Source of the DNA: an alpha proteobacterium BAL199
GTDB lineage: Bacteria; Pseudomonadota; Alphaproteobacteria; Thalassobaculales; Thalassobaculaceae
Assembly: GCA_000171835.1 (NCBI GenBank)
Contig: ABHC01000001.1
Span: 372,001-436,000 of the forward strand
Direction: 5' to 3'
Length of the DNA: 64,000 nucleotides
Under the pieces are notes generated by a model, which was given only the letters and a program-made list of their open reading frames with translations, was not told the DNA's origin and did no database searches. Position numbers and translations under genes: made by a program. Positions 18,539-26,785 of this stretch are shown piece by piece; position 1 is the first letter of the stretch, and each line of letters starts with the position of its first letter.

Positions 18539-19722
18539 GAGGCTGGCCGCTGCTGCTGGGTCGGGTCGATGCTCGACAGCGCCATCAGGACATCGCCGGG
18601 AACGTCTTGCGGCGGGTAGATCACCGTCCGGTTGATTCGCTGCTTCAGCGCCTTGGTCTCCAGCCCCGCCTGTGTCACCGCGCGTTCCCAGCCCTGGGTG
18701 AGCACCGCGCCCGATCGGCCCAGGTCGAGGCAGGTGACGTAGCGCAACTGCGTATACGGCACCATCGGCATACCGAGCAGGTCGCGGGCGGCGTTCTCGC
18801 CGGCGAAACGCCCTAGTTGCAGCGCGTGCTGGCAGGATTGCAGCGCCCGATGGCCGTTGCCTGTGTCGGCGGCGGCGCTGTCGCCGGTGACGAAGATGTC
18901 CGGGGCGGCTGGCGCGCGCAATGCGCTGTCGACCACCACCCGGCCCAGTCCGTCGCGTTCTCCCGGCACTTGCGCAGCGAACGGAGCGGCCTGCATTCCC
19001 GTCGCGACCACCACCGCGTCGACATCCATCGGATCACCGTCCGCCAGTGTGATCCGTCGCGGGTCCAGCCCGGTGATCGTCGCCGACAGGCGCAGTTCAA
19101 CCCGGGCGGCCGCCAACGCGGCCTCGATCGTGGCGCGCGGCCCCGATCCGAGTTCAGGTCCGACCGCATCAGCGCGGTCCAGCAGGACAATCCGGGCCCG
19201 TTCGGCCAGCGCCTCACCGGCATGCAGCGCCAGCCGGTCGCGCAGTTCCAGCGCCAACTCGATTCCGGTGAAACCGGCTCCGACGATTGCGATGCTTGGG
19301 TTGCCGCCGGCCTGGGCGATTTCCTGCAGGCGGCGGTCGAACGCCATCGCCTCGCTGATCGTGTCGATGCTGAAGGCCGCTTCGGCCCCGGACACTGGCG
19401 GTCGGCGCATCTGGCTGCCGGTGGCGACGACCAGTCGGTGAAAACCGATGCGTTCGCCGGCGCTCAGGATGACACCACGCCTTTCGACATCGATGGCGGC
19501 GGCCTCGCCCTGCCGGAACGCTACACCAGCCTTTTCCAGCAACGGGCGTAGGTCGATCCCGAGCTGTTCGGGGTTCGCCTCGTAGAGCCGTGGCCGCATC
19601 TCCAGGACCGGCTCGCGCGAGACCAGTGTCACCAAGGCTCGGTTTCCTGCGACGCGTTTGGCGGCCAGCGCTGCCCAGAACCCGGCAAAGCCCCCGCCGA
19701 CGACCAGAATGCCCTCAGTCAC
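18535..19722 (-). CDS. NADH dehydrogenase type II-like FAD/NAD(P) oxidoreductase (395 aa)
   Basis: The start is GTG 19722 behind GGGAGA; it overlaps the Rrf2 gene by 8 bases, and the longer open frame upstream is inside that gene. Two dinucleotide folds are clear: ILVVGGGFAGFWAALAA at the N-terminus (FAD) and IAIVGAGFTGIELALELRD around residue 155 (NADH). VVATGSQMRRP and DIFVTGDSAA match the family's second and third FAD contacts. The C-terminal part is short, with ALKQRINRTVIYPP. Such enzymes pass electrons from NADH to quinone without pumping protons. Placement directly behind an Fe-S-type Rrf2 regulator suggests redox control. Confidence 0.85.
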   Translation of the reverse strand: MTEGILVVGGGFAGFWAALAAKRVAGNRALVTLVSREPVLEMRPRLYEANPEQLGIDLRPLLEKAGVAFRQGEAAAIDVERRGVILSAGERIGFHRLVVATGSQMRRPPVSGAEAAFSIDTISEAMAFDRRLQEIAQAGGNPSIAIVGAGFTGIELALELRDRLALHAGEALAERARIVLLDRADAVGPELGSGPRATIEAALAAARVELRLSATITGLDPRRITLADGDPMDVDAVVVATGMQAAPFAAQVPGERDGLGRVVVDSALRAPAAPDIFVTGDSAAADTGNGHRALQSCQHALQLGRFAGENAARDLLGMPMVPYTQLRYVTCLDLGRSGAVLTQGWERAVTQAGLETKALKQRINRTVIYPPQDVPGDVLMALSSIDPTQQQRPAS

Positions 19723-20257
19723 GATTGTCTCCCGTGAATACCCCGCCGCGACGGTTGGCGCTGCGGTTGTCGAACCAGTTTGCGGCGACCGTGGGGAAGG
19801 CGGCGGATGACTTGTCCGTGACGCGATCGACGATGTCCGCGAGCGTGTGCGCGGCGAGTTCCTGTCGCATCGCCGCTTCGGCTGACAGCATGACTGCGTG
19901 TATCGAGCACACGCCCGACACCGCTGCCTGTGGTGGTGATGCGTCGTCCCACAGCGCGCAGCGGGCTCGGATGTTCCGGCACTTGAACAACGCGTCGTCG
20001 CCCTTGGCGGCATCCGCCACATCCAGCACGGTGATGGCGTTGGCGGCGCGTGCCATCCGCCATCCGCCTCGAATGCCTTCCGCCCCTGTCACCAGACCGG
20101 CTTTCTCCAGCTGGGTCAGAAGTTTCTGGATGAACGGTACCGGCAGCCGCTGGAAGTCGGCGAGGTCGCGTGCGCTCGGTGCCGTGCCCGGCGGCGCGAG
20201 CGCCAAATTCAGCAGCGTGTGAAGCGCGTACTCCACGCTCGCACCGTAGAGCGGCAT
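19715..20257 (-). CDS. Rrf2-family transcriptional regulator, probably Fe-S (180 aa)
   Basis: The N-terminal winged helix matches Rrf2 proteins (VEYALHTLLNLA; FIQKLLTQLEKAGLVTGAEGIRGGWRMA). Three cysteines stand in the ligand region: Cys93, Cys100 and Cys117 (FKCRNIRARC, SGVCSIHAVM). This is the position used by IscR/NsrR/RsrR proteins to bind an Fe-S cluster, though the C-X6-C-X16-C spacing is longer than usual. It is the first gene of a two-gene unit with the oxidoreductase. It is divergent from the E1 cluster, so it may govern both sides of the shared intergenic region. Confidence 0.88.
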   Translation of the reverse strand: MPLYGASVEYALHTLLNLALAPPGTAPSARDLADFQRLPVPFIQKLLTQLEKAGLVTGAEGIRGGWRMARAANAITVLDVADAAKGDDALFKCRNIRARCALWDDASPPQAAVSGVCSIHAVMLSAEAAMRQELAAHTLADIVDRVTDKSSAAFPTVAANWFDNRSANRRGGVFTGDNRD

Positions 20258-20429
20258 CCCAATTCCTATAACTACGATTAACTAACTCGGAGTATTTAAT
20301 GGACACCGGATCGTGTCAAGCGGTTCGGATTGCGCATTTTCTTGACCCTCGCTCCGGCGCCTCCCTAGACTTCCGGACCCGCGTAACAAGCAAACACCCT
20401 AAGAAGCGGACTTTCTGGAGGAACGCCCT
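20258..20429. promoter_or_regulatory. Divergent promoter region between the Rrf2 gene and the E1/TPP cluster
   Basis: These 172 bases separate two outward-facing units. The part near 20270-20300 is the most AT-rich of the neighbourhood and holds an imperfect dyad, ATAACTACGATTAAC to CTCGGAGTAT, with matched ends (ATA/TAT) and a matched centre. That is a reasonable Rrf2 operator candidate next to the regulator's own start. No canonical -35/-10 pair is certain. The downstream gene's ribosome-binding site CTGGAGG is at its right end. Confidence 0.4.
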
Positions 20430-21434
20430 TTGCCCGCGACATCCGTGCCGCGCAATCTCGATGTTGACCGTTTGCTGTCCCATCATCGGCTGATGTGGCG
20501 GATTCGCGCCTTCGAGGAAGCGGCTTTGCAGGCCAACACCGAGAAGCTGGTGCTGGGCGCGATCCATCCGTCGATCGGCCAGGAGGGCATCGCTGTCGGC
20601 GTCTGCTCGAACCTGAACCGCGACGACATCCTGTCTTCGACCCATCGCGGCCACGGCCACACCCTGGCGAAAGGCGCTGACGCCGGCGCGATGATGCGCG
20701 AGTTGCTGGGCCGCGAGGGTGGCACCAGCCACGGCAAGGGCGGGTCGATGCACATCGCCGACTTCACGGTCGGCATGCTCGGCGCCAACGGCGTGGTCGC
20801 GGCCAACATCCACATCACCGCCGGTGCCGCCCACGCCATCAAGCTGCGCGGCGAGAACCGGGTCGCCTGCTCGATCTTCGGCGACGGCGCGATCAACAGG
20901 GGGCCGTTCCTGGAAGGGCTGAACTGGGCCAAGGTGTTCGAGTTGCCGGCGCTGTTCGTGTGCGAGGACAACGGCTTTGCATCCACCACCCGCACCGCCG
21001 CGATGACCGGCGGCCCCGGTCCGGCCGCACGCGCCGAGGCGCTGGGTGTGCCGGCGGTCGAGGTCGACGGCAACGACGTGCTGGCGGTCGACGAGGCTAC
21101 GCGTGAGGCGGTGGTGGCGATCCGCGCTGGCGGCGGCCCGCGCTTCATCGTCGCCAAGACCTACCGGCTGACCGGCCACACCGCCTCCGATCCTGCCGCC
21201 TATCGCCCGAAGGACGAAGTCGATGCGGCGTGGCGCGACGACCCGATCGCTCGGCTGGCCCAGACCCTGGCTGACGCCGGCGTGAAGGGGATGACCCTGG
21301 CCGAGAACGAGCGCGTGGCCAAGGACGAGATGGACGGCGTCTACGCCGACGCCAAGGCGGCACCCTGGCCGCCGCTGTCGCGCGGCTACGAGGACGTGCA
21401 GGACGCGGGCGACCCGCGGCAAGGAGCTTTCTGA
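20430..21434 (+). CDS. TPP-dependent dehydrogenase E1 component, alpha subunit (334 aa)
   Basis: The start is TTG 20430, 8 bases after GGAGG; no ATG lies at a comparable place. The protein is an E1 alpha of the pyruvate/acetoin/branched-chain 2-oxo-acid dehydrogenase type: RIRAFEEAAL, HPSIGQEGIAVG (about 46-57), STHRGHGHTLAKG (about 70-82), GGTSHGKGGSMH, and the thiamine-diphosphate motif GDGAINRG (151-158) closing with CEDNGFAS. It oxidatively decarboxylates a 2-oxo acid with its beta partner. The E1 beta gene follows by TGATG overlap. No E2 (lipoyl) gene is near. Confidence 0.92.
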   Translation: MPATSVPRNLDVDRLLSHHRLMWRIRAFEEAALQANTEKLVLGAIHPSIGQEGIAVGVCSNLNRDDILSSTHRGHGHTLAKGADAGAMMRELLGREGGTSHGKGGSMHIADFTVGMLGANGVVAANIHITAGAAHAIKLRGENRVACSIFGDGAINRGPFLEGLNWAKVFELPALFVCEDNGFASTTRTAAMTGGPGPAARAEALGVPAVEVDGNDVLAVDEATREAVVAIRAGGGPRFIVAKTYRLTGHTASDPAAYRPKDEVDAAWRDDPIARLAQTLADAGVKGMTLAENERVAKDEMDGVYADAKAAPWPPLSRGYEDVQDAGDPRQGAF

Positions 21435-22408
21435 TGGCGACGCTGACCTACGCGGAAGCCGGCAAGCAGGCCCTGGCCGAGGAGATGCGCCGCGACCCGC
21501 TGGTGTGGGCGGTCGGTGAGGATCTCGGGCGTGGCGGGGTGTTCGGCCAGTACAAGGGCATGGTCGAGGAGTTCGGGCCGCTGCGGATCTCCGACGCGCC
21601 GATCTCCGAGGCCGCCATCCTGGGCTCGGCGGTCGGTGCGGCGATGACCGGCACGCGGCCGGTGGTCGAGATGCGGTTCGCCGATTTCGCCCTGTGCGCG
21701 GTCGACGAGTTGATCAACCAGGCGGCCAAGGCCCGCTACATGTTCGGCGGCCAGACCAAGGTGCCGCTGGTGGTGCGCGAGCCAATGGGCATGTGGCGCT
21801 CGTCGGCCGCCCAGCACTCGCAATCGCTCGAGGGCTGGTACACCCATATCCCGGGTCTCGTGGTGGTCTGCCCGTCGACACCGGCCGACAATAAGGGCCT
21901 GCTGAAGACCGCGATCCGCAGCGACGACCCGGTGGTCTATTTCGAGCACAAGAACATCTGGGGCCTGGAAGGCGAGGTACCGGACGGCGACGTGACGATC
22001 CCGTTCGGTGTTGCTCGCACTGCGCGCGAGGGCCGGGACATCACTATCGTCAGCTGGTCGGCAACCGTCCACGCAGCCACTAAGGCAGCCGAGACGCTGG
22101 CCGGCGACGGCATCGAGGCCGAGGTGATCGACCTGCGCACTCTGTGGCCGTGGGACCGCGAGGCGGTGTTTGCCAGCGTGGCGAAGACCGGCCGGCTGAT
22201 TGTCGCCCACGAGGCGGTGCAGGTCGGGGGATTCGGCGCCGAGGTGGCGGCAACCGTGGGCGAGCACTGTTTCAAGATGCTGAAGGCGCCGGTTCGCCGG
22301 CTCGGTTCGCCGCGCGTGCCGATCGCCTATGCGCCGCCGCTGGAGGACATGCTGCGGATCACCCCGGACAAGATCGCCGACGCGGCCCGCGCGCTGGTAA
22401 AGAGCTGA
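21434..22408 (+). CDS. TPP-dependent dehydrogenase E1 component, beta subunit (324 aa)
   Basis: This is coupled to the alpha subunit through TGATG. Family blocks are visible: VWAVGEDLGRGGVFGQYKGM (about 19-38), ISDAPISEAAILGSAVG (about 50-66), EMRFADFALCAVDELINQAAK, a transketolase C-terminal part with ITIVSWSATVHAA and VIDLRTLWPWDREA, and IVAHEAVQVGGFGAEVAA. It forms the alpha2beta2 E1 with its neighbour and contributes the active-site Glu and His. The pair most resembles acetoin/2-oxo-acid dehydrogenases. Substrate choice cannot be read from the sequence. Confidence 0.93.
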   Translation: MATLTYAEAGKQALAEEMRRDPLVWAVGEDLGRGGVFGQYKGMVEEFGPLRISDAPISEAAILGSAVGAAMTGTRPVVEMRFADFALCAVDELINQAAKARYMFGGQTKVPLVVREPMGMWRSSAAQHSQSLEGWYTHIPGLVVVCPSTPADNKGLLKTAIRSDDPVVYFEHKNIWGLEGEVPDGDVTIPFGVARTAREGRDITIVSWSATVHAATKAAETLAGDGIEAEVIDLRTLWPWDREAVFASVAKTGRLIVAHEAVQVGGFGAEVAATVGEHCFKMLKAPVRRLGSPRVPIAYAPPLEDMLRITPDKIADAARALVKS

Positions 22409-22447
22409 ACCCGACCGTAGGCCCGATTGACGGCCCAAGAGGATGAC

Positions 22448-24181
22448 ATGGCGACCAATGAGATGACTGGTGGCGAAGCGCTCGCCCGGATGCTGCTGGC
22501 CTTCGAGAGCGGGCCGATGTTCGGGATGGGCGGCTTCCAGCTGCTGCCGTTCTACGACGCCGCCCGCCGCCTCGGCCTGAAGCATTATCTGATCAATGAC
22601 GAGCGTTGCGGCGCGTTTGCCGCCGACGCCTACGCCAAGGTGACCGGCCGGGTCGGGGTGTGCGACGCCACTCTCGGACCGGGAGCGACCAATCTGGTGA
22701 CCGCCCTGGTGGAGAGCCTGAACGCCGGCGTGCCGATCGTCGCGATCGTCGGCGATACCCACAGGCTGCATTCCTGGAAGAATATGACCCAGGAGAGCCG
22801 GCAACTCGACATCCTGCGTCCGGCGGTCAAGGACGTGGTGCGGGTCGAGTACATCGAGCGGATTCCCGAACTGGTGCGCCGGGCCTTCGCGGTCGCTACC
22901 AGCGGCCGGCCCGGCCCGGTGGTGCTGGATGTGCCGGAGGACATCTGCCACGCGACCTACCCGTTCTCCGAGGAAGACTTCGTGGTCGATCCGATCCACC
23001 GCGCCGCGCCGGCGTTGCGGGTCCGTCCGTCGGCCGAGGGCGTGGCGGCGGCGGTCGGCATGCTGCGCGGTGCCGAGCGGCCGCTGATGCTGTGCGGCGG
23101 CGGCGTCCACATCAGCCGGGCCGCCGAGGCGGTCACTGCGTTCGCCGAGGCGACCAACATGCCGGTCGCCCACACCCTGAGCGGCAAGGGCGCGGTCGCC
23201 TGCACCAGCGACCTGTCGGCCGGACTGTTCGGCCGCTACGACCGGATCGCCAACAAGCTGATCGACGAATCCGACCTGCTGTTCGTGGTCGGCTGCAAGC
23301 TCGGCGAGATCGCGACCAAGCGCTACACCGTGCCGCCCAAGGGCAAGACCGTCATCCACCTGGACATCGTCGCCGAGGAGATGGGCCGTACCCTGATGCC
23401 GCAGCTCAGCCTGTGGGGCGATGCGCGGGAAACCCTGGACGAGTTGCGCGTCGCACTCGCCGGATCCGGCATGAAGGAGCGGCTGGCCGGCTGGGCGGGT
23501 GACGTGCCGAAGCGCATGGCGGTCTGGCGCAAGGACGTCGACGCGCGTCTGACCTCGCAAGAGCGGCCGATCAACATGGCCCGGCTGCTGCACGAGTTGA
23601 ACCTGAACCTGCCGGCCGACGCCACGCTGGTGGCCGACGGCGGATTCGCCGCCCACTGGGGCGGGCTGCTGTACGACACCAAACAACCGGGTCGCGGCTT
23701 CGTGCCGGATCGCGGCTTCGCCTCGATCGGCTACGGCGTGCCGGGCGGTATCGGTGCCACCCTGGGGGCGGAGCACGACAAGCTTGGCCCGGTGGTGGCG
23801 CTGACCGGCGACGGCGGCTTCAACATGGTGATGGGCGAGTTGGAGACGGCCCGCCGGCTGGGCCTCGCCTTCACCGTGATCGTCGTGAACAACGCGGCCT
23901 CAGGTTACGTGAAGGCGCTGCAGCACCTGATGTACGGCGCCGACGCCTACCAGTCGTCGGACTTGGCCGAGACCAACTACGCCAACGTGGTGGAGGCGTT
24001 CGGCTGCAAAGGCATCCGGGTCGAGCGGCCGGAGGAATTGGGGGCAGCCCTGCAGGCGGCGATGGCTGAGAAGGGGCGGCCGACCGTGCTGGACGTGGTG
24101 GTGACCCGCGACCCGGCGAAGATGCTGCCGGCGGTCGACAACCGCACTGTCCAGGTCAAGAAGGGCGACCGGGTGGCTTAG
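22448..24181 (+). CDS. Thiamine-diphosphate enzyme of the acetolactate synthase/benzoylformate decarboxylase superfamily (577 aa)
   Basis: I choose ATG 22448, close behind AAGAGGATG. The three POX domains are present: an N-terminal pyrimidine-binding domain with the catalytic Glu52 in INDERCGAFAADAYAKVTGR, a central domain (about 195-330), and a C-terminal diphosphate-binding domain with GDGGFNMVMGELETARR (about 454) and the closing IVVNN. The protein is like acetolactate synthase but has no FAD-specific or quinone motif I can call. It stands 39 bases after E1 beta in the same operon. It may be a decarboxylase or carboligase acting on the same 2-oxo acid. Confidence 0.85.
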   Translation: MATNEMTGGEALARMLLAFESGPMFGMGGFQLLPFYDAARRLGLKHYLINDERCGAFAADAYAKVTGRVGVCDATLGPGATNLVTALVESLNAGVPIVAIVGDTHRLHSWKNMTQESRQLDILRPAVKDVVRVEYIERIPELVRRAFAVATSGRPGPVVLDVPEDICHATYPFSEEDFVVDPIHRAAPALRVRPSAEGVAAAVGMLRGAERPLMLCGGGVHISRAAEAVTAFAEATNMPVAHTLSGKGAVACTSDLSAGLFGRYDRIANKLIDESDLLFVVGCKLGEIATKRYTVPPKGKTVIHLDIVAEEMGRTLMPQLSLWGDARETLDELRVALAGSGMKERLAGWAGDVPKRMAVWRKDVDARLTSQERPINMARLLHELNLNLPADATLVADGGFAAHWGGLLYDTKQPGRGFVPDRGFASIGYGVPGGIGATLGAEHDKLGPVVALTGDGGFNMVMGELETARRLGLAFTVIVVNNAASGYVKALQHLMYGADAYQSSDLAETNYANVVEAFGCKGIRVERPEELGAALQAAMAEKGRPTVLDVVVTRDPAKMLPAVDNRTVQVKKGDRVA

Positions 24182-24191
24182 GCGGCACGGT

Positions 24192-24731
24192 CTACCCGCA
24201 GACTCGGTCCGCACGATGGTCGATCGGACTGTCGAGATGCGTCTCGATGATGCCGTCGGGGTCGACGTTGACCGTGCTGGTCGAGCTGAGCAGGGCAACG
24301 ACCATTCCGCCGAAGACAAATCGAGCGACACCGCTGTCGTCGGCAACCGGAAGCATGAGCCGGCCGCTCTCCCTAAACTCCTGGCCGATCGGCGTCATGC
24401 GCGCGCGGAAGTAGATCGCACGGGGCGCAGCAATGCAGTCGGCGTAGAGCGCCAGCCGTCGGCGACCCAGTTCCGAGTGCAACTTGGTGTCCAGGTAAGC
24501 TCCGGTAGGCTCATATCCGAGATCGTCGGTGAAACGCGTACCCGCCAGACGGCACCGGAAACGGCCATCCTGCTCTCGCTCATAAATGAAGGCGTGCGGT
24601 ATTACGGTTTTCGGCAGATCGAGCACGTCCATGCCACCACGCCCTGGCAGTTCCCGCCCGCTGCGGCTCTGCGCCTGCCAATGGACGTACAGGTCGTGCA
24701 GCGGCTGTTCTCGGATGAAACCTGCCAGCAT
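24192..24731 (-). CDS. PAS_5-type sensor-domain protein, copy 1 (179 aa)
   Basis: The start ATG 24731 (MLAGFIREQPLHDLY) is chosen by match to the paralogue at 26748. The family signature is the PAS_5-like stretch DVLDLPKTVIPHAFIYERE, the core FRCRLAGTRFTDDLGYEPTG, then RMTPIGQEFRESGRLMLPV and RFVFGGMVV. Single-domain PAS proteins of this kind are common in alphaproteobacteria, and their signal is usually unknown. It shares most of its sequence with the second copy (core blocks identical over more than 15 residues). It follows the decayed oxygenase fragment at 24780-24925, just as the second copy follows the intact oxygenase gene. Confidence 0.8.
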   Translation of the reverse strand: MLAGFIREQPLHDLYVHWQAQSRSGRELPGRGGMDVLDLPKTVIPHAFIYEREQDGRFRCRLAGTRFTDDLGYEPTGAYLDTKLHSELGRRRLALYADCIAAPRAIYFRARMTPIGQEFRESGRLMLPVADDSGVARFVFGGMVVALLSSTSTVNVDPDGIIETHLDSPIDHRADRVCG

Positions 24732-24779
24732 ATCCATCCCAAAACGTTTTCCATGGTTCAGCCAGGATAGTACCCTGGT

Positions 24780-24925
24780 GCAGGGTCTCCAAGCACGGGC
24801 TGCCGTCACCCACCGTCGCGAAACAGCGCCGCTCGATTAGTGCGGTACGGCACCCGGATCAAAGCGTCGCGGCGGACGCCAAGGTCGCCGTGACAAACTC
24901 GGCGTGCGGGTTGATGTCGTCTCGT
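24780..24925 (-). pseudogene. Decayed C-terminal remnant of a second TPR/2OG-oxygenase-like gene
   Basis: Between the sulfotransferase stop and PAS copy 1, the minus strand carries pieces homologous to the C-terminus of the gene at 26786-28318. In one frame it reads INPHAEF; in the next HGDLGVRRDALIRVPYRTNRAALF, matching HGYLGDRRDDVIRVPHRANRAVLF of the intact gene; then GDGSP, matching GDGASP. The block between INPHADF and SAEFIHGY of the intact copy is deleted, and a one-base loss follows. The remnant lies upstream of PAS copy 1 in the same order as the intact pair, so it is left from a tandem duplication. Confidence 0.75.
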
Positions 24926-24935
24926 TGGATCCGGA

Positions 24936-26066
24936 CTATGCATGGGTCCTGTCGATGATCGAGAAATCGACGTCCGGATACTCGGCGAAGAGAGTGCGGA
25001 CCCAGGCTCGTTCGTCGGCGGTGAACATCGCACCGCGACCTGAGCTGCCGCGATTGAACCGCAACGCACCCCGTTCGGCTTCGGACAGAGCGGCCGGGTC
25101 GGCGGTCGACACAATCCCGTCGATCCGGGCCGCATCGGCTACGACCTGCGTATGGTCGAAAACCCGGCGGACGACTGCTGCGGGTTCGTCCCTGACCTGC
25201 TCGTAGGTGATCCAAAGGACGCTGAACTCGCGCTCGGCAGCGCGCCAGCTGGCGACCATGTCGACGTAATGACGGGCCATCCGCATGATGGTGATCCGTC
25301 GGCGTTGCGCGGCGTCGAGCCGATCGAATTGGGCGTCGGCGTATCGTCGGTGCCGGCTTTGCTCAAGGTAGCTTGCCAGGGAGTCGAAGATGTCCCGGGT
25401 CTGCACGACCGGGTTGAGATCGAGCAGGCGAAGCATGGCCAACGTCCGCAGGTTGGCGTCCAGATGCGAATGCACGACGCCACCAACCTCGATGGAGCGC
25501 AGCAGATCGCCGCGATCGACGTTCACGCCAACGGGATCGTTGATGGAGTGCGGCGATGTCATCGGCCGTTGAAGGATCCGCGCGATCATCGAGCATAGAT
25601 ACGTGCTCGCGGATTTCGGCATCGCGGCGACAAGGATCCGGGCCGGTGTTCTGCCAAGCTGCTCGTTCTCGGTCAGATAGCGTAGCGCGGTCTGTCGGCT
25701 GCCGGCGCCGCGGGGCGGCGAATGTGCGATGGCCCGTTCAAGGTTGGGCAGGCCGACGAAGATCGATCCCCCGCGATCCCGGACGGCGGTGATCATCGCC
25801 AGGTAATGGCGGGTCTCGTACTCCTCCATGCTGCGCGTCAGTGTCGCCAGTGTCTGAAGCTGCGCGCCCAGGATCAGGATGCGTCGCGCCTTCAGGTCGG
25901 CGGCAACAGTGCGATCAGGAATCACGTCAGGCGTTGCGGCCAGTTCAAGGTACCCACCGGGCGCGTCCGGCCGAAGGAGGACCCTCAGCACGGCGGTCGC
26001 TGTTCTGGCGGACCCATCGCCAATAGATTGTCCGAAGTCCACGTTTGCTATCGTCGATGCCGACAC
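24936..26066 (-). CDS. Sulfotransferase-family protein (376 aa)
   Basis: The start is uncertain (GTG 26066, without a clear ribosome-binding site). The C-terminal two thirds show a sulfotransferase fold: a PAPS-binding loop ILVAAMPKSASTYLCSMIARI (about 144-164, the PKSxST form of the P-loop), then VVQTRDIFDSLASYLEQS (about 215) in the place of the 3'-phosphate-binding RDP helix. EFSVLWITYEQVRDEPAAVV follows, matching the family's YExLxxDP segment. The first 130 residues are not typical and contain LILGAQLQTLATL and GLPNLERAI. The target molecule is unknown. The gene sits between the two PAS_5 copies. Confidence 0.75.
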   Translation of the reverse strand: MSASTIANVDFGQSIGDGSARTATAVLRVLLRPDAPGGYLELAATPDVIPDRTVAADLKARRILILGAQLQTLATLTRSMEEYETRHYLAMITAVRDRGGSIFVGLPNLERAIAHSPPRGAGSRQTALRYLTENEQLGRTPARILVAAMPKSASTYLCSMIARILQRPMTSPHSINDPVGVNVDRGDLLRSIEVGGVVHSHLDANLRTLAMLRLLDLNPVVQTRDIFDSLASYLEQSRHRRYADAQFDRLDAAQRRRITIMRMARHYVDMVASWRAAEREFSVLWITYEQVRDEPAAVVRRVFDHTQVVADAARIDGIVSTADPAALSEAERGALRFNRGSSGRGAMFTADERAWVRTLFAEYPDVDFSIIDRTHA

Positions 26067-26208
26067 TGTGTTTTTAAACGGTCTAACGTTGATATGGACG
26101 CCGTGCGCTGTGTAAACGCTATCCCAAACCAGAGCAATCAGCGTCCTGGTTGCCGGGGGAGGTACTGCGCGGCGCCAGGATTGGCTTCATTCCGTCGGCA
26201 CGACGGTG

Positions 26209-26748
26209 TCACCCGCAACGGCGACCCGCGTCGGTGCCGATCGGTTCGTCGCAGTGGGTGGCGATCATCCCGTCCGGTGCGGCATGTTCTGGATCGGCGT
26301 CGGCAATCCGGGCGACCAGCATCCCGCCGAACACGAAGCGCGGCGTTCCGTCGGCGTCCGCCACCGGTAGCAACAGTCGACCGCTTTCACGGTGCTCGTG
26401 CCCGATGGGCGTCAACCGGGCACGATAATAACAGGCGCGCGGGCCGGAGAGACAATGGTCGTACAGGGCGATACGGCTGCGTCCGAGCGACGAACCCAGC
26501 ATGGCATCGAGGTGGAGGCCGGTCGGCTCGTAGCCGAGGTCATCGGTAAACCGTGTGCCGGCGAGGCGGCAGCGGAACCGCCCGTCGTCCTCACGTTCGT
26601 AGATGAATGCGTGTGGCAGGACCGCCACCGGCAAATCCAGCATGTCCATCTCGTCGCGGCCGGGAAGACGCTGCCCGCCCTTACTACTGGTCCGCCAATG
26701 GGCGTAAAGAGCCTGCAATGGCTCCTCGCGGATGAAGCCGGTCAGCAT
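26209..26748 (-). CDS. PAS_5-type sensor-domain protein, copy 2 (179 aa)
   Basis: The start ATG 26748 (MLTGFIREEPLQALYAHW) is set by alignment to copy 1. The same core blocks occur: LPHAFIYERE, DGRFRCRLAGTRFTDDLG, YEPTG, RLTPIGHEHRESGRLLLPV and PRFVFGGMLVA. Differences gather in the loops and the C-terminal tail. It follows 37 bases behind the TPR/2OG gene and is probably co-transcribed with it, so it may sense the same condition that the oxygenase-like protein serves. No DNA-binding or output domain is attached. Confidence 0.82.
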   Translation of the reverse strand: MLTGFIREEPLQALYAHWRTSSKGGQRLPGRDEMDMLDLPVAVLPHAFIYEREDDGRFRCRLAGTRFTDDLGYEPTGLHLDAMLGSSLGRSRIALYDHCLSGPRACYYRARLTPIGHEHRESGRLLLPVADADGTPRFVFGGMLVARIADADPEHAAPDGMIATHCDEPIGTDAGRRCG

Positions 26749-26785
26749 ACTCGCCCTCCGCAATTTCTCCGCTGGTCGTGCGAGC

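Noticed and set aside
21386-23776. 796-aa minus-strand ORF opposite the TPP genes
   Set aside because: It is a GC-rich shadow of two strongly conserved enzymes. The composition (His/Arg/Gly-rich) is that of a reversed frame.
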